A stretch of DNA of 64,000 nt from Paraphysoderma sedebokerense (GCA_025602915.1 JAHLJZ010000020.1:1-64000); one strand, 5' to 3'. Shown: positions 34,301 through 46,923, counted from the first letter of the stretch. Notes: generated from the letters alone by a model not told the origin. Program-made: numbers and translations.

Positions 34301-36068
34301 TGATCGCTTTTAAATTGATAATTGTAAAGTTAAATTAACCATTTCGGATTCAGATTGATGGAAAATCCATAATTGAACTCCCGCCTTGTAAAGTTATTAT
34401 GCATACGGTAGAGTTCAGGCCGGATGAACGTGCGAAATACGATGCGTTAGAAACTCAAGCCAGGGAAATGTTCACAGATTTTTTCGACGAAGAAGAGGGT
34501 ACTCTCAGGAATAATCCTCGAGGACCCCGTAATATGGTGAGTCACTTCTTTTTCTTGAGAGTCGATAGTAACCGTACTTAATAAGATTTCAGACCGAGTT
34601 TTACAGTTGCATGTTGGCACTGTTGACCCGTCTTCGGCAATGCTGTGATCACCCTGATCTTGTGAAACGGATGCCCGAGATTCCGGCCCTAAATCGCATT
34701 AGATCTGGTGAAATTGGCTCAGACGATGAATTCCCTGATCCTACAAAGGAACCGGAAAGCAATAATAAATTGGAGTTAACCGAAGAAAATGTTGAGCGGT
34801 TGTTATCAACTCTGGAAGAAAATAGGGAGGATGAATGTTCCATCTGCCTGGAGATCTTGAAAAAACCTTGTATCACAGCATGTGGGCACCTCTTTTGCTT
34901 CAGGTGTTTTGTTTTTTTCTGATCTTTCCTGAAACGAATTTTTAACCCAGCTCGTTCAAAGCTGCATATCCGACGTTTTTACCAAACAGGCGGCCGACAG
35001 CAAACCTGCGTCATGCCCAATCTGCCGCGCTAAATTGACACAGGAAGAAGTCATTGTGGATCCACGGGGAGATGACGATGATAGCGAGGGTTCATTAGAT
35101 GAAGGGTCAATAAAACTTGATGACGACATTGACCTTTACCTGCCAAAAATTTCTGGGGAGGGAGGTCCATCTCGGTCGAATTTTTTGAATCAATTCGAAG
35201 AAGATGTCGATGAAACTTTCCTTCAAAAGAGGACGTCATCTAAAATCGATGCTTTGGTGAGGATATACGTTCGGACTGTACTCATGTCGACTATTGCGTC
35301 TCTGACTGTTATTTTACCTATATTTGGCAGCTTCAATTTCTCAGAACCAAGCGAAGGGTTGATCCAGATTCAAAAAGTGTTGTTTTTAGGTAAGCAAATT
35401 CGTGGGTAACGCTACACCGACATGGTACTTATGCCATCGATATATTCCAGTTCTTTCACATCAATGCTAGACCTCATCGAAGGACCTCTAAATATTTTAG
35501 GGTTTAAGTTCGTTAGGCTGGATGGCAAAATGTCTCGTGCGATGCGAGATGAGTCCATTGCGCTTTTTGAGAAGGATCCATCCGTTCATGTGATTTTGAT
35601 CAGTTTAATGTGCGGCAGTTTGGGGTTGAACCTAACCGCAGCGAGTAACTGCTTCTTGGTTGATCCGGTACGTACTTTCAGAAAGTGGAAATGTCGATTG
35701 GTATCGGTGCTTATTGTTACTTGACAGTGGTGGAATCCTCAAATTGAGCAGCAAGCTATTGATAGAGTTTATCGTCTTGGTCAAACAAAAGAAGTCACTA
35801 TCGTTCGTTTCATTATGAAAAGTTCAGTCGAAGAGTATGCATTGTTCCTTTTATTCGACAGTTTGCATCTATGAGATAGTTTTTTTAATGTTTATTACTA
35901 CGTCATAACTTTAGGCGAGTGGTCAAAAGGCAAGAAGAAAAGCGCCAGTTGGCAAGTGAAGCATTAAATGATCCAACGGCCGGAGGACTTGTTGCCAACA
36001 ACAAAACTCGAGAAGAGCGAGCTCGTGACAGATTGAGAGATATTAGGTTCACTCTATTCGGGGAGTAA
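31392..36068 (+). CDS. HLTF/Rad5-like SNF2 translocase with HIRAN-like, RING and two SUMO-interaction motifs
   Basis: About 14 exons. The start at 31392 (MADSAQTF) is probable, but the first splice is not settled because two phase-2 donors are possible. Early residues have two candidate SUMO-interacting motifs, [10 protein letters not shown] and [14 protein letters not shown]-like region ([32 protein letters not shown]) is followed by [15 protein letters not shown] and [10 protein letters not shown]. Helicase motifs are intact: [15 protein letters not shown] (spliced around 33380-33510), [41 protein letters not shown] and [14 protein letters not shown]3HC4 RING ([21 protein letters not shown]) is inserted between the two helicase lobes, as in HLTF, Rad5 and Uls1. 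The DEGH box and HIRAN favour the HLTF/Rad5 group, which polyubiquitinates PCNA and reverses stalled replication forks; the SUMO motifs recall Uls1. Nuclear. Confidence 0.9.
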
Positions 36069-36673
36069 ACAATTCAATGTGAAAATCAAGTGGGTTATTA
36101 CTGCCAACAGATTATATGATTCAATTTGGGCGTTTTTGTACATGTACGATTGGATAGATATTTGCGATAACCATCTGTTTGATATTATTGCATCATAACT
36201 TAGAATTCGGACCCACGAGATTCCATGTAGTATATGAAAATATTGTGAATAGTTACAATCCGAAAATGAATATCTTTAATTAAGTATAAATTTGAGAACG
36301 CTATCATCTCTTTTTGTGCTAATATCTCTGCATTATGTCAGTACTCGACAGCTCTTTAATAACTGCATCAATATTGATATTTTTCAGATCCGTTTTGCAA
36401 AGCATAAATTATTGTGGTATGACAGTACAACTAGATTAATCAAATGGGTTAATCCTGCAAGTTATACGGACCAAAATAAGTGTTACGTTGCTCCATTTAC
36501 TGATTTGCCATAATAGCTTCACTTAATCGGCTAATCCGCCCATTCGAGTTTTCAGTTTTCAAAAATATTGGCTGAAGAGAACCAAAGAAAATATATTTTC
36601 TGTTCATAAGTACTGAGAATGTTACGGAAAATATATATTATAAATATAAAAAAATATATATTGTTAAATGATA
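36069..36673. other. 3' flank of the HLTF-like gene
   Basis: About 600 bp, A/T-rich, with an AATATATA-rich stretch at 36630-36662. An open frame at 36292-36513 has no support. Confidence 0.4.
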
Positions 36674-36755
36674 CGACAACGACAGGATTTGAACCTGTGC
36701 GGGCAGAGCCCATCAGATTTCGAGTCTGACCCATTAACCACTCTGGCACGTTGTC
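36674..36755 (-). tRNA. tRNA-Ser (anticodon CGA)
   Basis: An 82-nt cloverleaf on the minus strand. The 7-bp acceptor stem pairs GACAACG with CGTTGTC perfectly; the discriminator base is G as in serine tRNAs. The anticodon arm reads TCAGA-CTCGAAA-TCTGA, giving anticodon CGA for codon UCG. A long variable arm follows (about TGGGCTCTGCCCGC), the hallmark of class II tRNAs, and the T arm has GGTTCAAATCC. The A box TGGTTAATGGG and B box GGTTCAAATCC are both present, so it should be transcribed by RNA polymerase III. No intron. Confidence 0.97.
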
Positions 36756-37546
36756 ACGTGGACTCGATACACATAAAATTAAGTAATCATAGGTAGAGCT
36801 CATTGACAAACGAACACACATTCCTCGGATGACTGGTATTAATATTTGCAAATTATACTCCTCTATTGGTGCGTAGTTTCTTTATTGTAAGTGAGACATG
36901 TTCGTTAAGGATTCTGCAGCAGTTGGTTCATGCTATTAAATGATACCCTTATTTCATATAGATGGACTATTTAAGAATATTCTCCAATTACAGTGTTTCG
37001 AACCAACATACTACACAAAGAAAACCTCGCAGTGCCCATTGAGACGTTATATTTATCGCACTTTTTCAAGTCATAGTTGCTTGCTGGGATGATGTCGAAC
37101 GGGGTGAAGAAGGCAAGTAATGAAGTTATTTTTGATCATGTCAAATCTGGTGAAGTTTTGAGCTTTAGAGCAATCCAGGAGAGATCTAAACAGCAACTTC
37201 GGACGTCCGACCTATTTGTGATTAAGGCTTTGGCTATTATTGTGAATGCAAACATTTAGATTTGTTCCAATACGTTCAAATCTACTGAGCTGTGCAAAGG
37301 GACGCGAACACAGCAACATCACGAAGCAGGCAAAGTTAGAATCTCTTGGAGTCTCTCGGGTTGGTAGTTGCGACATGAAGTTCTCTCAATCCAATGCAAC
37401 GCTTCGAACGATAGTTAAACACAGAATTTAGCCATAAATGGTTGCTTGAATTAAAGAACTGCAGGGCGAGTTCAACGATGAATTTGAAATGACGCTTGAG
37501 GGAATAACCATTTTATTGAACGCAAATGTTACATTATTCCACTATC
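36756..37546. other. Intergenic region between tRNA-Ser and FKBP12
   Basis: About 790 bp. Several short open frames, none with recognisable similarity or splice logic. Nothing further seen. Confidence 0.4.
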
Positions 37547-38325
37547 TCAGTTCACTTTGATAAGTTCCACTTCGCTGAATGCAATACATCAGAAATGGTT
37601 TGGACAAGAAGTTGGAGGAAGAATGGGAGAAAAGAGTACTTACAACACAAGAGTGGCGTTAGCAGGAATCAAACCCGGAACACCTCTGGCTCCGTAGGCG
37701 TAATCTCCGGTAATAGTTAATTTTGCAACTTCGCCGACTATAAGATACCGTAATTAAAGGCGATTAAATCATACTAAATAGACGAGTAGAGATTGGAATT
37801 TAAAAAGCACGAACCAGACATTTGGGGGATACCTTCGTCCCAACCACGGATGACTTGTCCAACTCCAACTTTACATTGAAACGGTTGCCCGCGATCTCTT
37901 GAAGAATCGAATTCTGTATTGACGGAACGAAAGAAGTATAAATGTTTTTACGAATCAAAACAATTTGAGAGTCATAGACGAAAATTTACTTTTGCCGTCT
38001 ACTAAAGTGCCGACGTAATGCATTGTGCATTTGTCGCCCTACACACATACGATTAATACTGGATAATCATAGCTAGCAAACGCACTGATTCCAACCTTTT
38101 TAGGGAAAGTCTAACCAGATATCGGTCAGTATCAACGAAATATGTAAAAATTGTAAAAAAGTTAAAAAGGCCTTACTTTTCCGTCGCCGGGCTTGATAGT
38201 TTCTTTATATTGGAGACAGGACATTCAATAAACGATTCAATACATTAGTCCGAGATTGTAAATTCGTCATGCCTACAAAATGCGTGTCGTGATTCTAATT
38301 GATATTTACCCTTTGTAACTCCCAT
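37547..38325 (-). CDS. FPR1: FKBP12 peptidyl-prolyl cis-trans isomerase
   Basis: Seven exons close in phase to exactly 108 residues, the length of FKBP12: 38310-38325, 38177-38202, 38096-38110, 37990-38038, 37815-37913, 37644-37737, 37547-37574. The protein reads [14 protein letters not shown], then TFPKK from a 15-nt microexon, [68 protein letters not shown] and ends IKVN. The rapamycin/FK506-pocket residues Tyr26, Phe36, Asp37, Val55, Ile56, Trp59, Tyr82 and a Phe near 99 are all in place. It is a cytosolic prolyl isomerase and the rapamycin receptor that inhibits TOR. It is divergent from RRP5, with about 200 bp between starts. Confidence 0.97.
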
Positions 38326-38427
38326 TGTTGTAATTCGTGGTACAGATGTGCTGCTGTATGATTTAATAGGTTTGTTTTGGTTTTGGGCGGGCTCACGAAA
38401 TTAAGCCCGTTGCCATAGCAATGCAAT

Positions 38428-38433
38428 CACGTG
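38428..38433. promoter_or_regulatory. CACGTG E-box between FKBP12 and RRP5
   Basis: A CACGTG hexamer sits in the divergent interval, 95 bp before the preferred RRP5 start. It falls inside the open frame if the upstream ATG at 38421 is used instead. A bHLH factor of the Cbf1/USF type could bind; inference only. Confidence 0.35.
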
Positions 38434-38522
38434 TATTTACGGACTTCTGTAAACAAAGAAGGCGAGTAACTTGTAACTCATGCTTCCCGAAATTTTCATC
38501 CTACTCTCTTAATTCGTTCAGT

Positions 38523-41500
38523 ATGACCCAAAATTTGGCTAAAAAGGTCGAAAAGGGCGACAAGAAGCGGAAACGTCCGAACCAGATAGATAGCAACTCA
38601 TCAAAAATTCTAGAATCGCAGAATGCATCTGCAGAAGCTATCTCATCAATGCAAACTGGCGAAAATGATCACTCAATGAATACACAGAGCTCATCAACAA
38701 CGAATGCGTCCACGGACTTCCCTCGGGGTGGTGTATCTTCAAATCTTGATCAATGTATTCGCCATCCAGAGCAGGATTTATTCAAGACCTCGCGATCCAA
38801 TAAGAAGCGAAAGGTTGAAGAAGTTGAGACCGCTAATGCTGCTCCCAAAGAGAGAAAATGGGCGCAGACTTTAAAATTCAATGTACAGTGTGCCATTTTA
38901 TGTTTGGAGTTTAACACATAACATTAACTCGGTTCTTCAATTGACAGAATCTTTCTGTTGGGATGCTGTTGCTTGGTGCCATTCGAGAAATCGGTGAATT
39001 GGAATTAGTAGTATCATTACCCAATCAATTGACAGGTCATGTCGCCATCACAGAAATATCCGATGTCATATCACAGCAAGTTGAAAAGTTTGCTCAAATT
39101 GAAGACTTAGACGATGAATCAATTCAAGTCGACAAGGATGTAAGTATTCGCACTTTCAGCAGTCTAAGTACTAACACTAACGATATTAAATTCACTCATT
39201 AAGGTGCCTGAATTGCCGAATCTTAGAGCCCTTTTCCGTGTTGGGCAGTTAGTTCCCTGCGCTATCATCAATATTGTCTCACCCTCGTCATCAACCATGG
39301 CCGTTTCGTCGATTGATTCTTCTAACCACAGTAGTTTGCCCAAAAAACGAATCGATTTGTCATTAAAGCCAAAACTTGTAAATCAAGATATCACAGTCGA
39401 TAACCTCGTTGACAAAATGGTAAGATTTTGTGATATGTCTTGCTGCCTTCACGTATTCACTCATTGTTGTTGCATTAGACCATATGTGGTGCCGTTTTGA
39501 GCGTAGAAGATCACGGCTACGTTATCGATTTGGGAATCAATCAGATCAATGGTTTCCTTCACAAGAACAAGGCTAAGAATTACGTTAACTCAATCAACGG
39601 CGGAAAAGATCTCGTCTTGGGGCAGATTATTGAGTGTGCTATTGATGACATGAAACCAAATGCGAAACGCACCATACCGTTAACATTGGAACCGGAAATT
39701 GTATACAAGTCCGTTGTAAGTTTTGAAATATTAGCTGAATTTGGATTTGTTTTGGCTACATGCTGACGGACCTTGTGTTTTCCTGTGTTTAACCCTTTTC
39801 AGCCCAAATCACTAGAAAACGTCACATTTGATGCTCTCAAACCTGGCGCCCTCGTAAACGCAAAGGTCAAATCTGTCTTAACAAACGGATTTCTTGTCAA
39901 ATTTCACAGCTCTGCATTCGAAGGCACAGTTGATCACTTCCACATTGAATCGCCTTCATTCACTATGGACGATCAAGTTATCGAAAAGTATCAACAGAAA
40001 GCTTTCAAAGCGAGAATTCTTTGGGTAGATAACCAGAACAAAACTGTTGGCTTAACCACTCGAAAGCATTTATTAGAATGGAAAGCTGCGAGCTTCCCCG
40101 ATCAGCTCGAAGTAGGCACTATTTTGGAAAAAGTTGTGGTGAAGAGATTTGATGATAAAAGTGGTTGTCTTTGCTTGATTCCTAATGAAGCGAAAATTGC
40201 GGGATATGCTCATGTATATTCTTTTATGTGTATTCCAACTATATGATATCGTACTAAGCAGCATTCTATGAGTAGTTACCTTCACTTTCCGACAGTAAGC
40301 TCTCGTCTGCGGAGAGGGTTCAGAAGTTCAAAGAAGGCAGCAAGCATCGTTGCCGAATCCTGCGCCATGACACCATCGATGGTTTACTCAACATTTCGTT
40401 TCAAAAGTCGATTCTCAACATGCCGTTCTTACGCCTGCAAGATCTGAAGGTTGGTTCTTCTATTAAAGCAACCGTCAACAAAGTCGAATCCTACGGAATT
40501 GTAGTTTCCATTACGGACAATCTCAGAGGCCTTGTTCCATCCCTTCACTTGGCCGACGTCATGTTGACTCACCCCGAACTCAAATATAAACCTGGTAAAA
40601 GCTATACCTTCAAAGTTCTCAGTGTTGATGTAGAACAGAGAAGGGTTCAATTGACAGCGAAAAAGTCACTTATAAATTCCATACTTCCGATAATTCAAAG
40701 TTACACCGACGCGCAGACCGACATGATCACACAAGGCGTGGTAACCTCGTTACAAAGCTACGGTATTATTGTGACATTTTGGAATAATGTTAGAGGTCTC
40801 GTCCATATTTCTGAGTTATCGAACCAGTTTGTTAATGATCCGAAAGAAGTTGTCAAGTTGGGCCAAGTTGTGAAGTGCAGAGTGATTGAATCTAATCCCG
40901 AAGATCAAAAGTTAAAACTTAGTTTGAATTTGATACCTCGTTCGTTATCCGCCCTGAAGATGGAGTTACCGGAAATCGGATCGTTTGTCAATGCTACAGT
41001 CATCGATAAGTCCAAGAAGGATTCGGCAATTATTTGCCAGTCTGCGAGTGGTACCAAAGTAATACTGACATCGCCGCACTTGTCAGATCATATTAGTCTC
41101 TCCCATTTACTTTTTAATAAAGTGACGGTCGGACAAACGTTTCAAGAACTGTTAGTGATTCGTCGCTCCGTGAAGGAAGGTGTTATCTACGGTAGTGATA
41201 AACCGCTGCTGAAATTGGCTGCGAGGGCTCAAAGCAAATGTGAAGTGGGTGATGTATCGCCTGGTTGGATAAAAGCTGTCACGGATTATGGCTGTTTTGT
41301 AGAAATGAATGGAGGTATCAGTGGCCTTGTTCCTACCAGGGTATGTGACTTCCTTCGTGACAACAATGATCCGTTCGTCGTTTGTTAACATTGTGACTGT
41401 GTAGCTCTTGTCCGATGACAAAGTAGCCTCTCCCCAACATCATGTGTCCGTTGGCCAAACCGTTCTTGTCAAGATTGTTCAAATGGATCAAGAGACAAAC

Positions 41501-44500
41501 CGTGTTGAATTTTCGATGAAATCGTCTGACGTCGCGCCATCCCTTCCTCAATTCATTTCGCCGTCATTTTATCTTCAATCATATTTTAACCAACGTGACA
41601 ATCATGTTGACAACTTAAATGTCCCCTCAGTTACTGATGTTAAAGTGACGAAAGTCATTGAGAATGGATTTGAATGCTCACTTAAGGTGGGATCGAGTAA
41701 TGGTGTGACTGGGCATATCGTCGCGGGACCTACACCGAATCCAGAGTTGAAAGCAGACGAAAAGGTCAAAGCACGGGTGTTGGATGTAGATTTTTCTCGG
41801 AAAATTGCCCACCTGTCAATCAATCCAGTATTGTTGAAGTCGTCGAAACAGAACAGCTATGATTCACTGCAAAGAAAAGTGAGGAGTGACACAACAGCCG
41901 TCATCGAATTGATAGAAGATGATTATATTGTTGTTTCCCTTCCAGATTTTGGAAACTTGATCGGTTTTGTCAGCCCTAACAATTTTAATTCCAAGACTAA
42001 TTCTTTCGACAAATTCAAAGTCGGTCAGACCATTACTGTCGAAGTTTCATATGCTCCGATCACCCCAACCGTTACCGACCGTATCATACTTTCTTTTCCA
42101 TCGGTGCACTCATCGCCGAAAAAGTCTAAAAAGTCCAATTCAAAACTTTTGTCCGGTGATATAGTATCCGTTATAATTCGCCAAATTACTTCATCTGGCC
42201 TTCATGTAACGATTCCTTCTCATCCGGCCCTTCGCGGTCATATCTTGCCACAAGAGGCAGCAACAACGCTAAAATCAGTATCCTCCCTGTCTGATTCTTT
42301 CACGCCGGGTCAAACTCTTCAAGCACAAATCGTTGCCCAAAAATCAGGCTTCGTAGAACTATCTCTTCGATCTTTGGAAGATGGCGAAATAATAACATGG
42401 GATAATATTAAAGAAGGCCAAAATTTCATTGCGAAAATCGTGGATGTGGATGTCGGCGTTGGATTGCGTCTTCAAATTAATTCTGTTGTCTCTGGCAGAG
42501 TCCACGTAACAGATATTCTCGATGAATTTACAGACTTCCCCCTGAATCAATTCAGAGTCGGTGATTATGTGGAAGCGTCAGTTGTCGGCGTAAGTAAGAA
42601 GGCCCATCAATTGGATCTTTCCTTGCGGTCGAGGAAGGATACCATTTCCGTCGAATCTCTAAAAATTGGGGACATCGTGCGTGGATATGTGAAGTCAGTG
42701 TCAGGGAAAGGCGTATTCATTAATCTTGGACGAAAACTCGATGGCAAAGTAAAACTTTGTAACTTGGCGGACACCTTCGTTAAAAATTTAAACGAGAAGT
42801 TTAAATCTGGCCAGGTTGTAAACGCGAAAGTCATAAGGTATGTTTCCTCTATTAGTGTTATGCATTCTTTATTGATACTAACTGAGACTATCGGCAGCCT
42901 TGAACCGACTACAAACCATGTCGAACTTTCATTGAAAAAATCAGATATTGATCCTTCGTCCGTACCAAAACAACTGACGCTAAATGAAATTAACGTTGGT
43001 GATAAACTTGCTGGAAAAGTGACTAAAATAGAGAGTTACGGAATATTCATTAAAATTGATGATAGCAAACTCTCAGGGTTATGCCATAAATCTGAGGTGC
43101 GTTTATTACTATCGCGGTCATGAGTCGCTCTTCAACGTATCTAACTCGACTTTATTGGATAATTTTCAAATAGCTTTCTGATCAGAAAATCAGCGATATA
43201 TCAAAGTTGTATCAAGTTGGCGATCAAGTAAAAGCTGTGGTGCTGAAGGTTGACACAGACAAGAAACGCATTTCATTCGGCTTGAAAAGTTCCTACTTTG
43301 AAAACGACGACGTTGAGAGTGGCGTTGAAAGTGATTCTTCAGACTTCGACATGGAAATGAACGAGGCAGAAGGAATATCCGCCGAGGAGGAAAGCGATGA
43401 CCAAGAAGACGAAGAGGACGAAGAAATTTCAGATGAAATGGACGTCGATGAAAGCGATGACCTCGATTCGGAAGGAGATGCCCAGGAATCGGAAGACGAC
43501 GCACCCGAGGTCATAGATGAAGGTGACGCTCCTGCTCTAGATATTGGTGGATTCGATTGGAATGCTGATTTATCCGAGCTCGCTTCCGAGAGTGATTCGG
43601 AGTCTGACTCGGACTCGGACTCGGAGCAGACCGCACTGCCGACCAGTTTGAAAAAATCAGAAACGGATAAAGAGAAGGAAATTGCTGCCTTAGAGAAGTC
43701 TAATCTTCAATCACTCAATCGAGCGCCCGAAACACATCAAGATTACGAGAGACTTTTAATTGGATCGCCCAATTCCTCTTTTCTGTGGATTAAATATATG
43801 GCATTTGAACTAAAGTTATCTGAGGTAGAGCGAGCTCGTGAGATAGCGAAAAGGGCCTTAAAAACGATTCATTACCGAGAGGAAGTGGAGAAGTTGAACG
43901 TATGGGTTGCTTGGTTGAATCTAGAGAATCAGTTTGGAGACGAGCAGTCTCTTCAAAAAGTCGTTGAGCAGGCAGTTGTATACAATGACCCGAAAACTAT
44001 TTATATGCATTTAGCAAACATGTACACCAAGTGCGAGAAATTTGAGGTAATTTTCCCTTTATGACTTTGCAACCCTTGTAGTGTACCGTATTAATGAGAA
44101 CTTCTAGGCCGCTGAAGCTACCTACGAGACTATGCTCAAGAAGTTCCGACAATCTTCAAAAGTTTGGTCTACTTTTGGTTTATTTTATTACCAGCAACAG
44201 AAGTCGCTTCAGTTGGAAAAAGCTCGGCAGTTATTGCAAAAGTCCCTACAGAGTTTACCCTCCCGAAAACGTATGTTAATTGCTTTGTCTTCTTCAAGCA
44301 CAAACATTTTGCTTAACTTGAATTTTTCCGACGCTAGATGTCAAAACCATGCTGAAGTTCGCGCAGATGGAATTTAAATTCGGCGAACCAGAACGCGGTC
44401 GAACATTGTTCGAAGGAATGGTTTCTAATTATCCTAAGCGTGTGGACCTGTGGAATGTATACATCGATATGGAAATCAAGGCTGAGGAGACTGAGAAAGT

Positions 44501-44729
44501 TCGGTATGTAGTTTACGCTTTCACTGATCAAACTTCTCACAGTTCGTTAACGTCTTATACCCCTGATAGCCGACTTTTTGATCGCGTAACGACATCCAAA
44601 TTCTCTTCTAAGAAGATGAAGTTTTTCTTCAAGAAATTTTTGGAATTTGAGAAGAAATTTGGAGATGAAGATAGGATTGAATATGTTAAACAAAAGGCGA
44701 TTGAATATGTAGAGAGTTTAGGACAGTAG
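38523..44729 (+). CDS. RRP5: rRNA biogenesis protein RRP5 (S1 repeats plus HAT repeats)
   Basis: A long gene of about ten exons. I prefer the start MTQNLAKKVEKGDKKRKR at 38523; an in-frame ATG at 38421 would add 34 residues. After a basic, disordered N-terminus comes NLSVGMLLLGAIREI and LELVVSLPNQLTGHV, which is closely conserved in RRP5/PDCD11. A series of roughly ten to twelve S1 RNA-binding repeats follows (for example GSSIKATVNKVESYGIVV, GQVVKCRVIESNP, VGDKLAGKVTKIESYGIF). An acidic linker (about 43310-43640: EESDDQEDEEDEEISDE and a run of DSDSDSE) leads to the C-terminal HAT repeats (FLWIKYMAFELKLSEVERAR, VDLWNVYIDMEIK, FKKFLEFEKKFGDEDR). RRP5 works in the nucleolus on early pre-rRNA: the S1 half for 5.8S/25S processing and the C-terminal HAT part for 18S. 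Confidence 0.95.
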
Positions 44730-44861
44730 TTTTATGTAACAAGTTCTTTTTTGTTTTCAATGTACCATTATTTGTAGCTTTAGTTGTACTCTTGATTCCT
44801 AGAATATAATGTTGCTTTAAATTTAGCTAAATCGAAGGCTTCTTTTTGATTTCACCTCATT

Positions 44862-45975
44862 CTAAAGATTTTGCAATGAAGAATCTTCCCAATTCACAAA
44901 TTGTCCATTCAATGATCTATCACTACTTAAAATAAGTTTTGCTACGACTATAGCACTAACTTCCGGATCTGTTAATTTTCCGTCTTTGTGTAAGGCGACA
45001 AATCGTTGGTACATTTCAGGTTTCATTGCCGAACCGCCTAAGAATTACTCATAGTCAATCGAATAGTTTCCACATGAGTCTTGAAATGGGAATAACCCTC
45101 ACCTTTATCTCTGATTACTTTTTGCATATCAGTGTCCAAAACTCCAGGGCGCAAAGCGACACTGAATATTTCTGGTTCTTCTTCGACCAAACTCATCACA
45201 AACATATTGAGAGCAATCTTCGCCCTGTTGCAATTTGGTCGTGAGTCAGTTTCAATCGTTTTTAACTCAAAGAAAAGTCGCTTGAGGTAAAGGAACTCAC
45301 ATGCAATATGACGACCATCCGTAATACGCTTTCGAAGCCGCCCCTACAGAAGTTTGGTTAATGTCCCGTAGGAATAAAGAATGAGTCGAGTTGTGACATC
45401 GTCTAGGGAAGAGAAAGTTCTACCTGAAGAAATAGCTATTATTCTTGGGTTTGGAGATTTGCGAAGTGTCGGTAGTAACTTTTGAGTGAGTCCGATCACC
45501 GAAAATAGGTTAACATCGACGGCCCTAATATTTTGAGTCGATCGTGTCAATGTAATTTAGGACAGAGATTCTTAGATTCTATGCTACACACTTTTTAATT
45601 TCACTCAGTGGAATATCAGCGACTTTTCCAACCGGCTCTAACACGCTATCAATGAGATGATGGTAAATGGTCGGACAAGTTGGTGCTGCCGGCATTTAAT
45701 GATTCTCTCTCATACCCGGCATTATGGACGACTCCGTCTATACGGCCCCAAACGGACAATGCTTTTTCAACGATATTATTCCAAGTCGACTCATCTCGAA
45801 TGTCACCTGCAACAAACTCAAATCTCGGGTGATATTGTTTCTGCAGCTCTTCTAAGGCTTTCTGGTTTCTGGCCGTCCCGAGAACAGTAGTCGATGGGGA
45901 TCCTTTCAATATCTGATCGACGATTGCTTTGCCGTAGCCTCTTGATGCACCAGTAACAACGATAACTGCTGACAT
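44862..45975 (-). CDS. Short-chain dehydrogenase/reductase, yeast YIR035c/IRC24-like
   Basis: About five exons on the minus strand, converging on RRP5 with a 132-bp gap. It begins MSAVIVVTGASRGYGKAI, the TGxxxGxG nucleotide-binding motif. Then come GDIRDES, GRIDGVVHNAG spliced to VLEPVGKVADI, VDVNLFSVIGLTQ, ISSGAASKAYYGWSSY, and the catalytic Tyr-x-x-x-Lys as YCMAK restored across the splice near 45245. RPGVLDTDMQ and a C-terminal GQFVNWEDSSL follow. All catalytic residues (Ser, Tyr, Lys) are present. The yeast relatives reduce diketones such as benzil with NADPH and are similar to sepiapterin reductase. A cytosolic NADPH-dependent carbonyl reductase is the best guess; substrate unknown. Confidence 0.88.
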
Positions 45976-46225
45976 TTCTGTGACGGATAATGAATAGAGG
46001 AGGAGTTTAGAGAGCAGATCAAATATGTACTGCGTTCCGCTTATTGTCCTGACACGCCGTACGTCACTCAGCAAAATTGTTTACTCAATAAAAATATATT
46101 CAGTTATAGGTATACATCATAACATTAAGAGAATCAATCGTGTTTCACATAGTACGTTAAACTATTAACATAATCCTCGAATTCAATTTACAGGGAATTC
46201 AATCTCACCATACTTCGCAACCCTT
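45976..46225. other. Short A/T-rich spacer
   Basis: Between the SDR start and the stop of the small conserved gene. No feature seen beyond A/T-rich composition. Confidence 0.4.
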
Positions 46226-46717
46226 TTAAACTTTCGAATTTTGTTCCCTAGCCTTCAATACATCCAACCTCTAAATAATATTGAATTATAAGTTAATACT
46301 CGCGATTCAATAGTGTAACATCAACATTTAAATCAAATCAACGAAACCAAGTAAAAGCCCGACGCACCTCTTTATTTCGTTTCGCCACTAACCGCACTGT
46401 AGTTTTCCTTTCATGTTCAGTCATTTCCTTCCAGTTCGTAATACGAGAAATACTCCCGTCCGCATTCACAACAACTGGACCTATCAATGCATATTATATA
46501 TTCGGAACATTAGCATAAACGATACGGACAAAGGCATCGTCGAGGCAAGATATTCTAAGATAAACTGGTATTGCGGTTACCAAAAATCGGACTCACCTAG
46601 TTCATCTAATTTCGCGGAAGCACCATTTACTGCGATTTCTTTTGCTTTCTCAATATCCTCTGGCGCAGGGAGAAGACGGGAATCCATATTTGTATCGTCG
46701 GCCGAATTAGTTGACAT
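46226..46717 (-). CDS. Small conserved fungal protein of unknown function
   Basis: Three exons read in phase to about 92 residues. The N-terminal part is acidic (SADDTNMDSRLLPAPEDIEKAK); the second exon gives GPVVVNADGSISRITNWKEM followed by TEHERKTTVRLVAKRNKE, and the last exon RLDVLKAREQNSKV. The core (PVVVN-DG--SRI-NW-EMT--ER----R---KRN--R) looks like a short domain I recall in uncharacterised small fungal proteins, but I cannot assign a role. The helix with many Arg/Lys residues suggests a partner-binding subunit. It is divergent from the uL10m gene with 393 bp between starts. Confidence 0.75.
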
Positions 46718-46913
46718 AGTCAGTTGCTGCCTCAAAGTGCATGAATAGCTGGATCGGAGAATATGCAGATTATGAGTTCTTCTGTAAAATGTATTGAACG
46801 AGTTTGGGAGCGCTGAGGATAAATAATACATTAAACTTCATTTAAAGGGAATGCAATTGTGCAAAAATCGAAAAAGTTCTTCCATTTGTATGGCAAGAGG
46901 AACGCGAATATGA

Positions 46914-46923
46914 ATCACGTGAT
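46914..46923. promoter_or_regulatory. E-box palindrome ATCACGTGAT in divergent promoter
   Basis: A perfect 10-bp palindrome with CACGTG core, 188 bp upstream of uL10m and about 200 bp upstream of the small conserved gene. In yeast, CACGTG with flanking AT is the preferred Cbf1 site; the factor in this fungus is not known. Confidence 0.45.

Noticed and set aside
36552-36851. Minus-strand open frame over the tRNA
   Set aside because: It is the tRNA-Ser(CGA) sequence read as protein; cloverleaf pairing and box A/B explain it fully.
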